A stretch of DNA of 26,671 nucleotides. Source: Desulfobulbaceae bacterium UBA2262 (GTDB taxonomy: Bacteria > Desulfobacterota > Desulfobulbia > Desulfobulbales > Desulfurivibrionaceae). The notes beneath the pieces were generated by a model. It had not been told where the DNA came from. It was given only the letters and a program-made list of their open reading frames with translations, and ran no database searches. Each line of letters starts with the position of its first letter. Positions within the stretch are counted from its first letter, which is position 1. The stretch lies in contig DDXK01000099.1 in assembly GCA_002347185.1 (NCBI GenBank), positions 1 through 26,671 on the forward strand, in the 5' to 3' direction. This document shows positions 16,337-23,594 of this stretch, piece by piece. A program made the translations under genes and the position numbers.

Positions 16337-16364
16337 ATTAAAACCATGGGTCCTACTTTGTCAA
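16337..16364 (-). promoter_or_regulatory. Sigma70 promoter for pentapeptide-repeat gene
   Basis: On the minus strand TTGACA (16364-16359) is a perfect -35 and TTTAAT (16342-16337) a 5/6 -10 with a 16-base spacer. The start would be near 16330, 57 bases before the TTG start. The rest of 16274-16541 shows no clear promoter for metF. Confidence 0.65.
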
Positions 16365-16541
16365 GACAAGTTACGTGCCGGCGGCAATGGCAGGGGCGCG
16401 GCCGGGAAGCGCCGGCCTGCTTGTCCGGGATTTTTTTTCATTTTGCAGGAATTGTCGAGCAAAGGGGGCGCAAATTTGGTAGATAGTGGGTTTCTCGTAA
16501 TCAGGAATTTTTTCAGCAAAACAGGATGATAGAGAGGGAAA

Positions 16542-17432
16542 ATGCTGGTCAAAGACATACTCGCCAATAACAGGATCTCTTTCAGCTTCGAGTTTTTCCC
16601 GCCCAAGGACGAAGCGGGGTTTGAGAATCTTTTCGCAACCATCTCGGAGCTCATGCCCCTCAAGCCGGCCTATGTGAGCGTTACTTACGGAGCCGGCGGC
16701 TCGACCCGCGACCGTACCCACAAGCTGATTGTCCGAATCCAGCAGGAAACCGACCTCACCGTGGTTTCCCACCTCACCTGCGTCGGTTCCAGCCGTGACG
16801 AGATCGGCGCCATCCTGGCCAGCTACGCGGAAAGCGGCATCGAAAACATCCTGGCTCTGCGCGGGGATCCGCCCAAGGGGCAGAAGGATTTCGTCCAGCC
16901 CAGGGATGGCTTTGCCTTTGCCGCGGATCTGGTTGCCTATATCAAGAAGCATTTCCCAAAGATGGGCATCGGGGTGGCCGGCTTCCCGGAAGGGCATCCC
17001 GCCATGCCCAACCGCCTTCTCGAAATGGAGTACCTCAAGGCCAAGGTCGATGCCGGCGCCGACTACATCGTCACCCAGCTTTTTTTCGACAACCGCGATT
17101 TTTATGATTTTCGCGACCGTTGCGAGCTCGCCGGCATCCGGGTGCCGATCATTGCCGGCCTCATGCCCATTACCAGCCGAAGCGGCATGGTGCGGATGGC
17201 CGAACTGGCCGCCGGGGCCAGGGTGCCTGCCTCCCTGCTCCGGGCCGTCGAGCGGGCGCGCAGCGACGAGGCCGTGGAGAAGGTCGGCGTGCACTGGGCC
17301 ACCGAACAGGTGCGCGACCTGATCCACAACAACGTCAAGGGGATACATTTCTATACCCTCAACAACTCCCGGCAGACCCTGGAGATCTACCAGAGCCTGG
17401 GGGTGGAGGATTCCCATCAGCTCGGGGCGTGA
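16542..17432 (+). CDS. metF: Methylenetetrahydrofolate reductase
   Basis: A 296-residue flavoprotein that reduces 5,10-methylene-tetrahydrofolate to 5-methyl-tetrahydrofolate for methionine synthesis. In anaerobes with a Wood-Ljungdahl pathway it can also serve that route. Family features are SFEFFPPKDE at the N-terminus, SVTYGAGGSTRDRT, HLTCVG, LALRGDPP, the GVAGFPEGHP segment, and ADYIVTQLFFD. The length matches bacterial MetF. ATG 16542 follows AGAGAGGG closely. It stands alone: its 5' neighbour is divergent and its 3' neighbour convergent. No SAM or B12 riboswitch was recognised upstream. No MetV-type partner is seen nearby, so the methionine role is the simpler reading. Confidence 0.95.
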   Translation: MLVKDILANNRISFSFEFFPPKDEAGFENLFATISELMPLKPAYVSVTYGAGGSTRDRTHKLIVRIQQETDLTVVSHLTCVGSSRDEIGAILASYAESGIENILALRGDPPKGQKDFVQPRDGFAFAADLVAYIKKHFPKMGIGVAGFPEGHPAMPNRLLEMEYLKAKVDAGADYIVTQLFFDNRDFYDFRDRCELAGIRVPIIAGLMPITSRSGMVRMAELAAGARVPASLLRAVERARSDEAVEKVGVHWATEQVRDLIHNNVKGIHFYTLNNSRQTLEIYQSLGVEDSHQLGA

Positions 17433-17462
17433 CAGCCCGCTTGCAAACAAGCCGCCTTTGCT

Positions 17463-18374
17463 TCAGGCCTGCTGGCGCACCCGGGCGACGATTTCGTTCA
17501 GGCAGCGGGCATAGGCGCTCTCCGGATGGGCTGGGAGAAAAATCTCGTTTCTCCGCACCGCCTTGCGGACCTCCGGGTCATAGGTGATGAGCCCCAGGGC
17601 GGAAGCCCGCATGGAGAGGTTTTTCCTGAGCGTCGCCTCCATGCGCTCCGCCACCTTGCCGTCCTCTTTTTCTTCTCCCATGTTGTAGACAAAGCGCGGC
17701 TGAAAATATCCGCAGCGCCTCTTGATTTTTTCGGCAAGGGGGGCGTCGTGGCGGGCGATGAAATCATAGACCCTTTCCACCGTGAGGTTTTCCTTGTTGG
17801 CCGGCTGCCGGTAGGCGTCGAGCAGGGTCTTGCGGATGGCGCCGTTCTCCTTGGCCAGGGTGAGGATGTTGGCGAAGATGAAGCTCCGGAGAAAGACCAG
17901 GGCGTTCATCAGGGCGGGGGTATCCAGGGTGGTGATGATGATGCCGTTGTTGGCCAGGCCGAAGAAGTTCAGGGTGTTGAGGGAGGTGCCGGCGCCGAGA
18001 TCGACGATCACGTAGCGGGCCGGGATTTTCTGAATCTCGTCGAGGAGCTGCAGGCGCTGAGGCGTGGGGATGTCGGCCATGAAGGGCGTTTTGCCGTCTC
18101 CGGGCAGAAAGCGCAGGTTGTTGATGGTGGTGGGGACAATGAGTTCCCCCAGGCTGGCAAGGCGCTGCTTGAGATAATCCCCGATCCCTGGGTTGGTGTT
18201 GGGCAGCCCCAGGTAGGTATGGAGGTTTGCCCCGCCCAGGTCGAGGTCCACGGCCACCGTCTCCTCGCCTTTCCTGGCCAGGGAAATGGCCAGGCTGGCG
18301 GCGAAGATGCTTTTGCCGACTCCGCCCTTGCCGCTGGCCACGGGGATGATGGTTGCTCTGCCGGGTTGGCGCAT
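17463..18374 (-). CDS. MinD/FlhG-like P-loop ATPase
   Basis: A 303-residue cytoplasmic ATPase of the MinD/ParA class. The deviant Walker A motif SGKGGVGKS is at 14-22, with the signature Lys16 plus Lys21. VDLDLGGANLHTYLG follows near residue 42, and YVIVDLGAG is the Walker B region near 120. Long N-terminal-type MinD/FlhG (FleN) proteins have this DLGGANLH segment. No amphipathic MinD C-terminal helix is evident, and no flagellar or division genes are near, so the cargo is unknown. It starts 6 bases after the stop of the small PnuC-like gene with no good ribosome site, which suggests translational coupling. ATG 18374 begins directly before the first strand. Confidence 0.85.
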   Translation of the reverse strand: MRQPGRATIIPVASGKGGVGKSIFAASLAISLARKGEETVAVDLDLGGANLHTYLGLPNTNPGIGDYLKQRLASLGELIVPTTINNLRFLPGDGKTPFMADIPTPQRLQLLDEIQKIPARYVIVDLGAGTSLNTLNFFGLANNGIIITTLDTPALMNALVFLRSFIFANILTLAKENGAIRKTLLDAYRQPANKENLTVERVYDFIARHDAPLAEKIKRRCGYFQPRFVYNMGEEKEDGKVAERMEATLRKNLSMRASALGLITYDPEVRKAVRRNEIFLPAHPESAYARCLNEIVARVRQQA

Positions 18375-18380
18375 GGCTGG

Positions 18381-18611
18381 CTAGGGACCGCTTTCCTGCC
18401 GCTGCTGGCGCGGCCACCATTTGAAAATCCCGTAAATCGAGAGCACGAGATAGACGGAAAAGAGGAAGGCCTCGGCCATGAGGCCTTTCATGGAAAAGCT
18501 GATGACCCAGCCCAGGTTGGAGATGGTCCAGATCACCCAGCCCGCCGCCCGTTTCTGCAGGTTGTAGATGGTGCCCAGGATGCTGAGGCCGGTTAGAAGC
18601 CATTCGTACAT
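18381..18611 (-). CDS. Small PnuC-like membrane protein (half-size)
   Basis: A 76-residue inner-membrane protein with about three hydrophobic segments. Its pattern is WLLTGLSILGTIYNLQKR, AAGWVIWTISNLGWVISF, and AFLFSVYLVLSIYGIFKWW. This resembles one half of PnuC nicotinamide riboside transporters, which normally have two such three-helix bundles in about 200-240 residues. A half-size form would have to dimerise, as SemiSWEETs do. ATG 18611 has AAGGAA 5 bases upstream; the frame is open to 18698, but that extension is not membrane-like. It is in an operon with the downstream ATPase. The PnuC relation is from pattern recognition and the substrate is unproven. Confidence 0.75.
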   Translation of the reverse strand: MYEWLLTGLSILGTIYNLQKRAAGWVIWTISNLGWVISFSMKGLMAEAFLFSVYLVLSIYGIFKWWPRQQRQESGP

Positions 18612-18715
18612 GGGAAATTCCTTTGCCTTCCTTGCCGAGGGCGCGAAACGGAAGGGGAAATGAAGGTTTGCGGTGCGAAGGGGGTAGCTTAAAGCCAAAG
18701 AAGAGAGAGGGCAAG

Positions 18716-18740
18716 TACCATTATTGAGAATTTTATGGTA
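18716..18740. repeat. Inverted repeat upstream of FKBP gene
   Basis: TACCAT (18716-18721) and ATGGTA (18735-18740) flank 13 bases in the intergenic region between the divergent pnuC-like and FKBP genes. It could be an operator. No convincing promoter for either gene was found around it. Confidence 0.3.
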
Positions 18741-18819
18741 TGGTGCAGGCCTTTCGGATAAAACCCGATATCACATGGAGATAAAATTCCAGGTCGGGGC
18801 AATAAAAAAGGAGAATTCT

Positions 18820-19248
18820 ATGTCTAAGGCAAAAAAAGGCGATAGCGTCAAGATCCACTATACCGGCAAGCTTGTGGACGGGACGGTGTTCGATTCCTCC
18901 GCGGGCCGCGAGCCCTTGGAGTTTACCGTTGGTGACGGCCGGGTCATCCCTGGCTTTGACGAGGCGGTCCTCGGCATGGCCATCGGCGACACCAAGAACG
19001 TAACCATTCCCTGCGCCAAGGCATACGGCGAAAAGAACGAGCAGCTGGTCATCGAGGTGCCCCGCAGTCAGGTTCCGCCCGATCTCAACCCGGAGCTCGA
19101 CCAGAAGCTGCAGATGGGCGGCCCCAACGGCGAGGTGATCATGGTGACCGTGGTCGGCCTCAACGACGAGGTGATCACCCTGGACGCCAATCCCCCCCTG
19201 GCCGGCAAGGACCTCATCTTCGATCTGGAACTGGTCGCCATCTCCTGA
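18820..19248 (+). CDS. FKBP-type peptidyl-prolyl isomerase (SlyD-like)
   Basis: A 142-residue cytoplasmic prolyl isomerase and chaperone. KKGDSVKIHYTGKLVDGTVFDSS starts the FKBP domain. GDGRVIPGFDEAVLGMAIGD, then KAYGEKNEQLVIEVPRSQ, lead into an inserted flap (IF) domain, and DANPPLAGKDLIFDLELVAI closes the FKBP fold. This layout is that of SlyD-type FKBPs, but the histidine-rich nickel tail of E. coli SlyD is absent, so a role in hydrogenase nickel delivery is not indicated. ATG 18820 has AAAAAGGAG 6 bases upstream; longer in-frame starts lack a ribosome site. A strong terminator follows. Confidence 0.94.
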   Translation: MSKAKKGDSVKIHYTGKLVDGTVFDSSAGREPLEFTVGDGRVIPGFDEAVLGMAIGDTKNVTIPCAKAYGEKNEQLVIEVPRSQVPPDLNPELDQKLQMGGPNGEVIMVTVVGLNDEVITLDANPPLAGKDLIFDLELVAIS

Positions 19249-19271
19249 TCTCGAATCGAACCGGAGCAGTG

Positions 19272-19306
19272 AAAAGCCCTGGCGCGCAGGCGACCAGGGC
19301 TTTTTT
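19272..19306. terminator. Rho-independent terminator, possibly two-way
   Basis: AAAAGCCCTGG (19272-19282) and CCAGGGCTTTT around an 11-base loop, followed by T. It lies between the FKBP gene and the convergent MORN gene, and the A run on the left would serve the minus-strand transcript. Confidence 0.88.
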
Positions 19307-19314
19307 GTCGGCGC

Positions 19315-19710
19315 CTATCCCTTCCGCACCAGATTGCCATCGGCGAATTCTCCGGCAATCTGCCTGCCGTCCGCCAGAAAGATGACCCCGTAGCCATGGG
19401 GAACATTATTGGCGAAATCGCCGCAATATTTGCCGCCGTCCGGGAAAAAGAGGGTGCCCTGGCCGCTGGGGCCGCCGGCGAGGAAATTGCCTTCGTAGCG
19501 GCCGCCGTTGGCCATGGTCAGGATTCCTTCGCCTTCCGGCACCCCCCTTTGGAAGGAGCCCCGGTATTCGCCGCCGTTGGGCAGGTCCAGGCGGCCCTGA
19601 CCATGGGGCAGGCCATCGAGCAGTTCCCCTTCATATCTGCCGCCATCGGCAAGCATGACCGTGCCCTTTTCCCCTGTGCCGCCCCTGTTTTTCCCCGACT
19701 CTTCCATCAT
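19315..19710 (-). CDS. MORN-repeat protein
   Basis: A 131-residue protein made almost wholly of MORN repeats, the glycine/aromatic beta-hairpin unit YxGxxxxGxxxGxG. Four clear units are visible (YEGELLDGLPHGQG, YRGSFQRGVPEGEG, YEGNFLAGGPSGQG, YCGDFANNVPHGYG), plus a final half unit (IAGEFADGN). There is no signal peptide or membrane segment. MORN repeats form extended sheets; in eukaryotes some bind lipids or proteins, while bacterial roles are mostly unknown. ATG 19710 has AAGGAG 6 bases upstream; the next codon is also ATG. It is a single-gene unit ending at the shared terminator. Confidence 0.87.
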   Translation of the reverse strand: MMEESGKNRGGTGEKGTVMLADGGRYEGELLDGLPHGQGRLDLPNGGEYRGSFQRGVPEGEGILTMANGGRYEGNFLAGGPSGQGTLFFPDGGKYCGDFANNVPHGYGVIFLADGRQIAGEFADGNLVRKG

Positions 19711-19729
19711 GCCGTCTCCTTGTCAGTCC

Positions 19730-19791
19730 GTTGAAAAAGCCGCCCCTGGCTTTTTCAACTGCCGGTTGGCCAATGGCGCTTCGGCCAACCG
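19730..19791. repeat. Two tandem perfect hairpins in a 320-base gene-free stretch
   Basis: The region 19711-20031 has no gene. It holds GTTGAAAAAGCC/GGCTTTTTCAAC (19730-19741 and 19748-19759; 12-bp stem, 6-base loop), then CGGTTGGCC/GGCCAACCG (19763-19771 and 19783-19791; 9-bp stem, 11-base loop). The first resembles 'gttgaaaaa...tttttcaac' intergenic elements remembered from other Desulfobacterota genomes. It could be a dispersed repeat or a terminator. The rest of the stretch (19792-20031) shows only a promoter for the next gene. Confidence 0.6.
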
Positions 19792-19949
19792 CTCGATTTT
19801 CTTGGCTCTTTCAGGTCCTGCGGAATTTGGCGGCACATCCGGAACCGCGTATCCCGTTTGCCAACGGGCTGTTATGGGGGGCGGGCCTGCCGAAACTCGC
19901 CTCCTTTTCTCTGTCCGCACTCTTTCCTGGCATACCCTGCTTTGGAAAA

Positions 19950-19958
19950 TGATACAAT
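19950..19958 (+). promoter_or_regulatory. Extended -10 promoter for phosphoribosyltransferase gene
   Basis: TGATACAAT is an extended -10 element (TG-n-TAnAAT) 74 bases before ATG 20032. No good -35 is visible, as is common for extended -10 promoters. Confidence 0.45.
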
Positions 19959-20031
19959 ATCTTTAGCGCCGGCCTCTTCCTGGCTGGAAAAGCCACAGGT
20001 GGCGGCCTGGCCCTTTGCCAAGGAGCAGGCG

Positions 20032-20652
20032 ATGCAGGAATCTTTCCGTTGTGAACTCGTGGGCTGGCAGGCCATGCACGGCCTCTGTCGCCGTCTGGCC
20101 CAGAGGGTGCGCGCCTCTGGTTTCCGGCCCGAGGTGGTGGTGGCCATCGCCAGGGGCGGCTTTGTGCCGTCCCGGCTGCTCTGCGATTTTCTGGACATTT
20201 CCGAACTGGCCTCCATGCGCGTCGTCCACTACCGGGCCGGGGCGACCAGGGAGCGGGAGGCCAGGCTGGCGGCGCCGCTCTCCCTCGATGTGCGCGGGAA
20301 GCGGGTCCTGCTGGTCGATGACCTGGTGGACACCGGCGAGACCATGGTGGTCGCCATGGAGCATCTGGCCGGCAAGGGGGCGGCGGAGGTAAGAAGTGCG
20401 GTGATGCAGGCCAAGAAGGGGGCCCTGTTCCACCCCGATTTTGTCGCGCGCCGGATTGTGCGCTGGCGCTGGGTGATCTATCCCTGGGCGGTGCTTGAAG
20501 ACCTTTGCGGCCTGCTCCGCAAGCAGGGGGTGATGCCGCGGGATGCGGACGAGCTGGGCGACTATTTCCGGCAGGCGCATGGGGTGCGACTCCCGCCGAC
20601 GCTGCGAAAGGAGGTTCTGGAGATGCTGGCCAGCTCGGCGCAGAAGGGTTGA
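20032..20652 (+). CDS. Phosphoribosyltransferase, COG2236-like
   Basis: A 206-residue type I phosphoribosyltransferase. The PRPP-binding motif VLLVDDLVDTGETM centres on Asp96-Asp97 and Thr101-Gly102. The N-terminal VVVAIARGGFVPSRLL is the family's first loop. The C-terminal FVARRIVRWRWVIYPWA segment is seen in the COG2236 group, often annotated as purine or xanthine phosphoribosyltransferases. The base it uses cannot be decided from sequence alone. ATG 20032 has AAGGAG 6 bases upstream; an in-frame extension to 19858 is rejected because it lacks a ribosome site and covers the promoter. It converges on pcm. Confidence 0.88.
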   Translation: MQESFRCELVGWQAMHGLCRRLAQRVRASGFRPEVVVAIARGGFVPSRLLCDFLDISELASMRVVHYRAGATREREARLAAPLSLDVRGKRVLLVDDLVDTGETMVVAMEHLAGKGAAEVRSAVMQAKKGALFHPDFVARRIVRWRWVIYPWAVLEDLCGLLRKQGVMPRDADELGDYFRQAHGVRLPPTLRKEVLEMLASSAQKG

Positions 20653-20678
20653 GGCGGCGGCTGTGGCCGGAATCCTCC

Positions 20679-21350
20679 TCAGCGCTTGCCGTCCTCTATT
20701 CGGCCGACGAAGGGGACAAAGGCCACGCTGAGGATGGGCTGGCTTATCACCTTTTTGTCGGTCTTTTCCACCAGCATCAGCTCCTGAGGGGTGTCCCGGG
20801 TGCCCAGCGGGATGACCATCCTGCCGAAGGGTTTGAGCTGGGCGATGAGGCCGGAGGGGATTTTCGGAGCCGCCGCGGTGACGATGATGCCGTCGTAGGG
20901 GGCATGTTCCGGCAAGCCGTCCGAGCCGTCGCCGGTGATGATTTCCACGTTGTCGATGCCCAGGCGGCCCAGATTCATGGCGGCCTGCCGGGCGAGATCC
21001 GGGATGATCTCCACGCTGTACACCTGCCTGGTCAGCCTGGCGAGAATGGCGGCCTGGTAGCCGCAGCCGGTGCCGATTTCCAGGATGACATCCTCCGGAC
21101 CCGGCTCGAGCAGGTCGGTCATCAGGCCGACGATGAAGGGTTGGGAGATGGTTTGCCCGCAGCCGATGGGCAGGGGGTTGTTGTCGTAGGCGTAGGGTTT
21201 GAGCTCCCTGGGCACAAATTCCTCCCGCCCCACCGAGGCCATGGCTTCGAAGACCCGCTGCTGCAGGGTGTAGCGGCCGGTGATCCCGCCGGTGTAGCGG
21301 CATTCGTTTGCAATCGTGCGGAGCATCTCCTGCATTTTTTCCTGATCCAT
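20679..21350 (-). CDS. pcm: Protein-L-isoaspartate O-methyltransferase
   Basis: A 223-residue SAM-dependent enzyme that methylates isoaspartyl residues so that damaged proteins can be repaired. PYAYDNNPLPIGCGQTISQP binds the substrate, VILEIGTGCGYQAAILA is the SAM-binding motif I, and VYSVEIIPDLA follows. YDGIIVTAAAPKIP and LKPFGRMVIPLG complete the family pattern. ATG 21350 has GGAGGAAG a few bases upstream. Length is normal for bacterial Pcm. It is divergent from archease, with its own promoter, and ends 26 bases from the convergent phosphoribosyltransferase gene. Confidence 0.96.
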   Translation of the reverse strand: MDQEKMQEMLRTIANECRYTGGITGRYTLQQRVFEAMASVGREEFVPRELKPYAYDNNPLPIGCGQTISQPFIVGLMTDLLEPGPEDVILEIGTGCGYQAAILARLTRQVYSVEIIPDLARQAAMNLGRLGIDNVEIITGDGSDGLPEHAPYDGIIVTAAAPKIPSGLIAQLKPFGRMVIPLGTRDTPQELMLVEKTDKKVISQPILSVAFVPFVGRIEDGKR

Positions 21351-21415
21351 CCGCTTCCTCCGCCGCGGGCCGCTTGGTTCGATGCCGCCTGTTCCGGTTT
21401 GTGCCCCTTTTTTTC

Positions 21416-21445
21416 ATGATGGTGCATCGCCCGCTGGCGAGTCAA
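21416..21445 (-). promoter_or_regulatory. Possible promoter for pcm
   Basis: On the minus strand TTGACT (21445-21440) and CATCAT (21421-21416) are 18 bases apart, placing a start about 60 bases before pcm. Confidence 0.4.
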
Positions 21446-21521
21446 AGCATTTATCTCCGGTCCTGGAATTTCCGGGTGGCCGGAATTTGGCGCCTGCTGC
21501 TGGAAAAAGGGAAGGCAGAGC

Positions 21522-21530
21522 TGCTAGAAT
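21522..21530 (+). promoter_or_regulatory. Extended -10 promoter for archease-rtcB
   Basis: TGCTAGAAT is an extended -10 element 31 bases before the archease ATG. No sigma54 -24/-12 pair, as used by E. coli rtcBA, was seen. Confidence 0.5.
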
Positions 21531-21561
21531 ATTTTTTTGCGAACTTCCGGGAGAAAAGCTC

Positions 21562-21990
21562 ATGACGCCTGGCGTGGAGCGGTGGGAACATTTTCAGCAT
21601 GTGGCGGATGTCGGGGTGCGCGGCCTGGGACTGACCGTGGAGAGCGCTTTTGTCCAGGCCGCTCTGGCCATGACCGCGGTGCTGGCCGAGCCGGCCCTGA
21701 TCCGGCCCGAAAAAAAGGTGGTTGTTTCCTGCGCGGCCCCGGACCTGGAGCTGCTTTTTGTCGACTGGCTCAACGCCCTGCTCTATGAGATGGCGGTTCG
21801 GAAGATGCTTTTTTCCCGCTTCGCGGTAACGCTTGCCGGCACGACTCTGGAGGGCGAGGCCTGGGGGGAGGCGGTGGATGTGGGGCGCCACGCCCCGGCC
21901 GTGGAGATCAAGGGGGCCACCTACACGGCCCTGCGGGTGGCACGCCTGCCGGAAGGTCTCTGGCTGGCCCAGTGCGTGGTGGATGTCTGA
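21562..21990 (+). CDS. Archease, RtcB activator
   Basis: A 142-residue archease that speeds RtcB guanylylation and allows multiple turnover of RNA ligation. The N-terminus contains EHFQHVADVGVRGLG, where His13 and Asp16 correspond to the conserved H-x-A-D metal site. LLFVDWLNALLYEM is the conserved helix, and VEIKGATYTALRV the C-terminal region. ATG 21562 is preferred; GGGAGAAAAG lies just upstream and the preceding open frame to 21382 has no archease features. rtcB follows after 50 bases with the same orientation, the usual pairing. Confidence 0.93.
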   Translation: MTPGVERWEHFQHVADVGVRGLGLTVESAFVQAALAMTAVLAEPALIRPEKKVVVSCAAPDLELLFVDWLNALLYEMAVRKMLFSRFAVTLAGTTLEGEAWGEAVDVGRHAPAVEIKGATYTALRVARLPEGLWLAQCVVDV

Positions 21991-22040
21991 GCCCGGCTGA
22001 AAGGCTTGCGGGCTCGCACCCTTCAAAGGGAGGTGAGGTC

Positions 22041-23471
22041 ATGGATCTGCGTTTGTTCCGTCAGAGGGATGAATACGCCTGGGAGATCGAGCCGTTCGGC
22101 AGGATGCGGGTTCCCGCCGTGATCTATGCCAGTGGCCGGCTGCTTGCAGAGATGGACGACAAGGTCTACGAACAGGTGACCAATGTCGCCACCCTGCCCG
22201 GGATCGTCAAGGCCGCCTATGCCATGCCGGACGCGCACTGGGGCTATGGCTTCCCCATTGGCGGGGTTGCCGCCTTTGCCGAGGAGGAGGGAGGGGTGAT
22301 TTCCGCGGGCGGGGTGGGTTTCGACATCTCCTGCGGAGTGCGGACCCTGACCACCGGCATTGGCGTCGGCGCGATCCTGGCCAGACAGGAGGAACTGGCC
22401 CGGGTGCTTTCCCAGACCATCCCCGCCGGGGTGGGCAGCACCGGCAGGGTGCACCTCGACGCCAGAGGCATGGAGGCCATGCTGCGGGGCGGCGCCCAGT
22501 GGGCTCTGGAAAAGGGCTTTGGCCTGGAAGAGGATCTGGACCGGATCGAGGAGGGGGGGCGCATGTCCGGCGCCGACCCCGAGGAGGTTTCCGACCATGC
22601 CAAGAAGCGGCAGCGCGACGAAATGGGCACCCTGGGCTCGGGCAATCATTATCTGGAGGTGCAGCGGGTCGAGGAGATCTTCGACCCGCAGACCGCGGCG
22701 GTCTTCGGCCTGCGGCAGGGCGAGGTCCTGGTCAGCATCCATTGCGGTTCGCGGGGACTGGGACATCAGATCGGCACCGAGTTTCTGAAACGGATGGCCG
22801 TGTCCGCCGGTCGGCACCATATCGTCCTGCCGGACCGCGAGCTGGCCTGCGCGCCCATCGACTCTCCGGAAGGCCGGGCCTACCTCGGGGCCATGCGCGC
22901 CGCCATCAACTGCGCCCTGGCCAACCGGCAGATCCTCACCCACCTCACGCGAAGGGCCTTTGCCGAGGTCTTTCCGGAGGCGGAGCTGAAGCTGCTCTAT
23001 GACGTTTCCCACAACACCTGCAAGGTGGAGGAGCATCTGGTGGCCGACCGCCGGCGCCGGGTCTTCGTGCACCGCAAGGGCGCCACCCGTTCTTTGGGGC
23101 CGGGGCATCCGGACATCCCCGCCGCCCTGCGTGAAGTGGGGCAGCCGGTCCTCATCGGCGGCACCATGGGCACCGCTTCCTATCTTCTCGTCGGGACAAG
23201 GGAGGCCGAGACGCGCTCCTTTTCCTCGGCCTGCCACGGCGCCGGCCGCGCCATGAGCCGGAACCGGGCGCTCAAGCAGTGGCGGGGCCGCGAAGTGGTG
23301 GACGAGCTGGCCGGCCACGGCATCCTGATCATGAGCCCCTCCCTGCGCGGGGTCGCCGAGGAGGCGCCCGGAGCCTACAAGGATGTCGGTGAGGTGGTGG
23401 AGGCCGCGCATCAGGCCGGTCTGGCCGGCAAGGTGGCGCGGGTGACGCCGTTGATCTGCGTGAAGGGATAG
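22041..23471 (+). CDS. rtcB: tRNA-splicing/RNA-repair ligase RtcB
   Basis: A 476-residue GTP- and Mn-dependent ligase that joins 2',3'-cyclic phosphate or 3'-phosphate ends to 5'-OH ends. Metal ligands are visible as Cys98 (GFDISCGVR), His203 (GSGNHYLEV) and His234 (IHCGSRGLGHQIG). The nucleophile that takes GMP is His399 in CHGAGRAMSR. Near the C-terminus is EEAPGAYKDVGEVVEAAHQAGLA, also typical. The length matches archaeal-type RtcB. ATG 22041 follows GGGAGG by 9 bases; the upstream frame to 21972 overlaps archease and is rejected. With archease it forms an RNA repair operon; no rtcA or RtcR regulator is present here. Confidence 0.96.
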   Translation: MDLRLFRQRDEYAWEIEPFGRMRVPAVIYASGRLLAEMDDKVYEQVTNVATLPGIVKAAYAMPDAHWGYGFPIGGVAAFAEEEGGVISAGGVGFDISCGVRTLTTGIGVGAILARQEELARVLSQTIPAGVGSTGRVHLDARGMEAMLRGGAQWALEKGFGLEEDLDRIEEGGRMSGADPEEVSDHAKKRQRDEMGTLGSGNHYLEVQRVEEIFDPQTAAVFGLRQGEVLVSIHCGSRGLGHQIGTEFLKRMAVSAGRHHIVLPDRELACAPIDSPEGRAYLGAMRAAINCALANRQILTHLTRRAFAEVFPEAELKLLYDVSHNTCKVEEHLVADRRRRVFVHRKGATRSLGPGHPDIPAALREVGQPVLIGGTMGTASYLLVGTREAETRSFSSACHGAGRAMSRNRALKQWRGREVVDELAGHGILIMSPSLRGVAEEAPGAYKDVGEVVEAAHQAGLAGKVARVTPLICVKG

Positions 23472-23594
23472 ATGGTAATTATTATTAAAATTATGGCATC
23501 ATTCTGGAATACTTGTTATAAATTATATTTTGATGAGCGCAAGGGGATGGGCGTATTTCCGGCATGCGGATTTTGACAGGCGGCAGACAGGGAC

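Noticed and set aside
14951..16486. Plus-strand open frame opposite the pentapeptide-repeat gene (511 codons)
   Set aside because: The periodic sequence follows from the 15-base codon repeats on the other strand, and there is no ribosome site or domain.
17440..17453. GCTTG-caaa-CAAGC hairpin between metF and the convergent ATPase gene as terminator
   Set aside because: The stem is only 5 bp and no T run follows directly.
18820..19248. Full SlyD with a nickel-storage role linked to the hyp genes
   Set aside because: The C-terminal His/Cys-rich metal tail is absent, and the gene is far from the hyp cluster.
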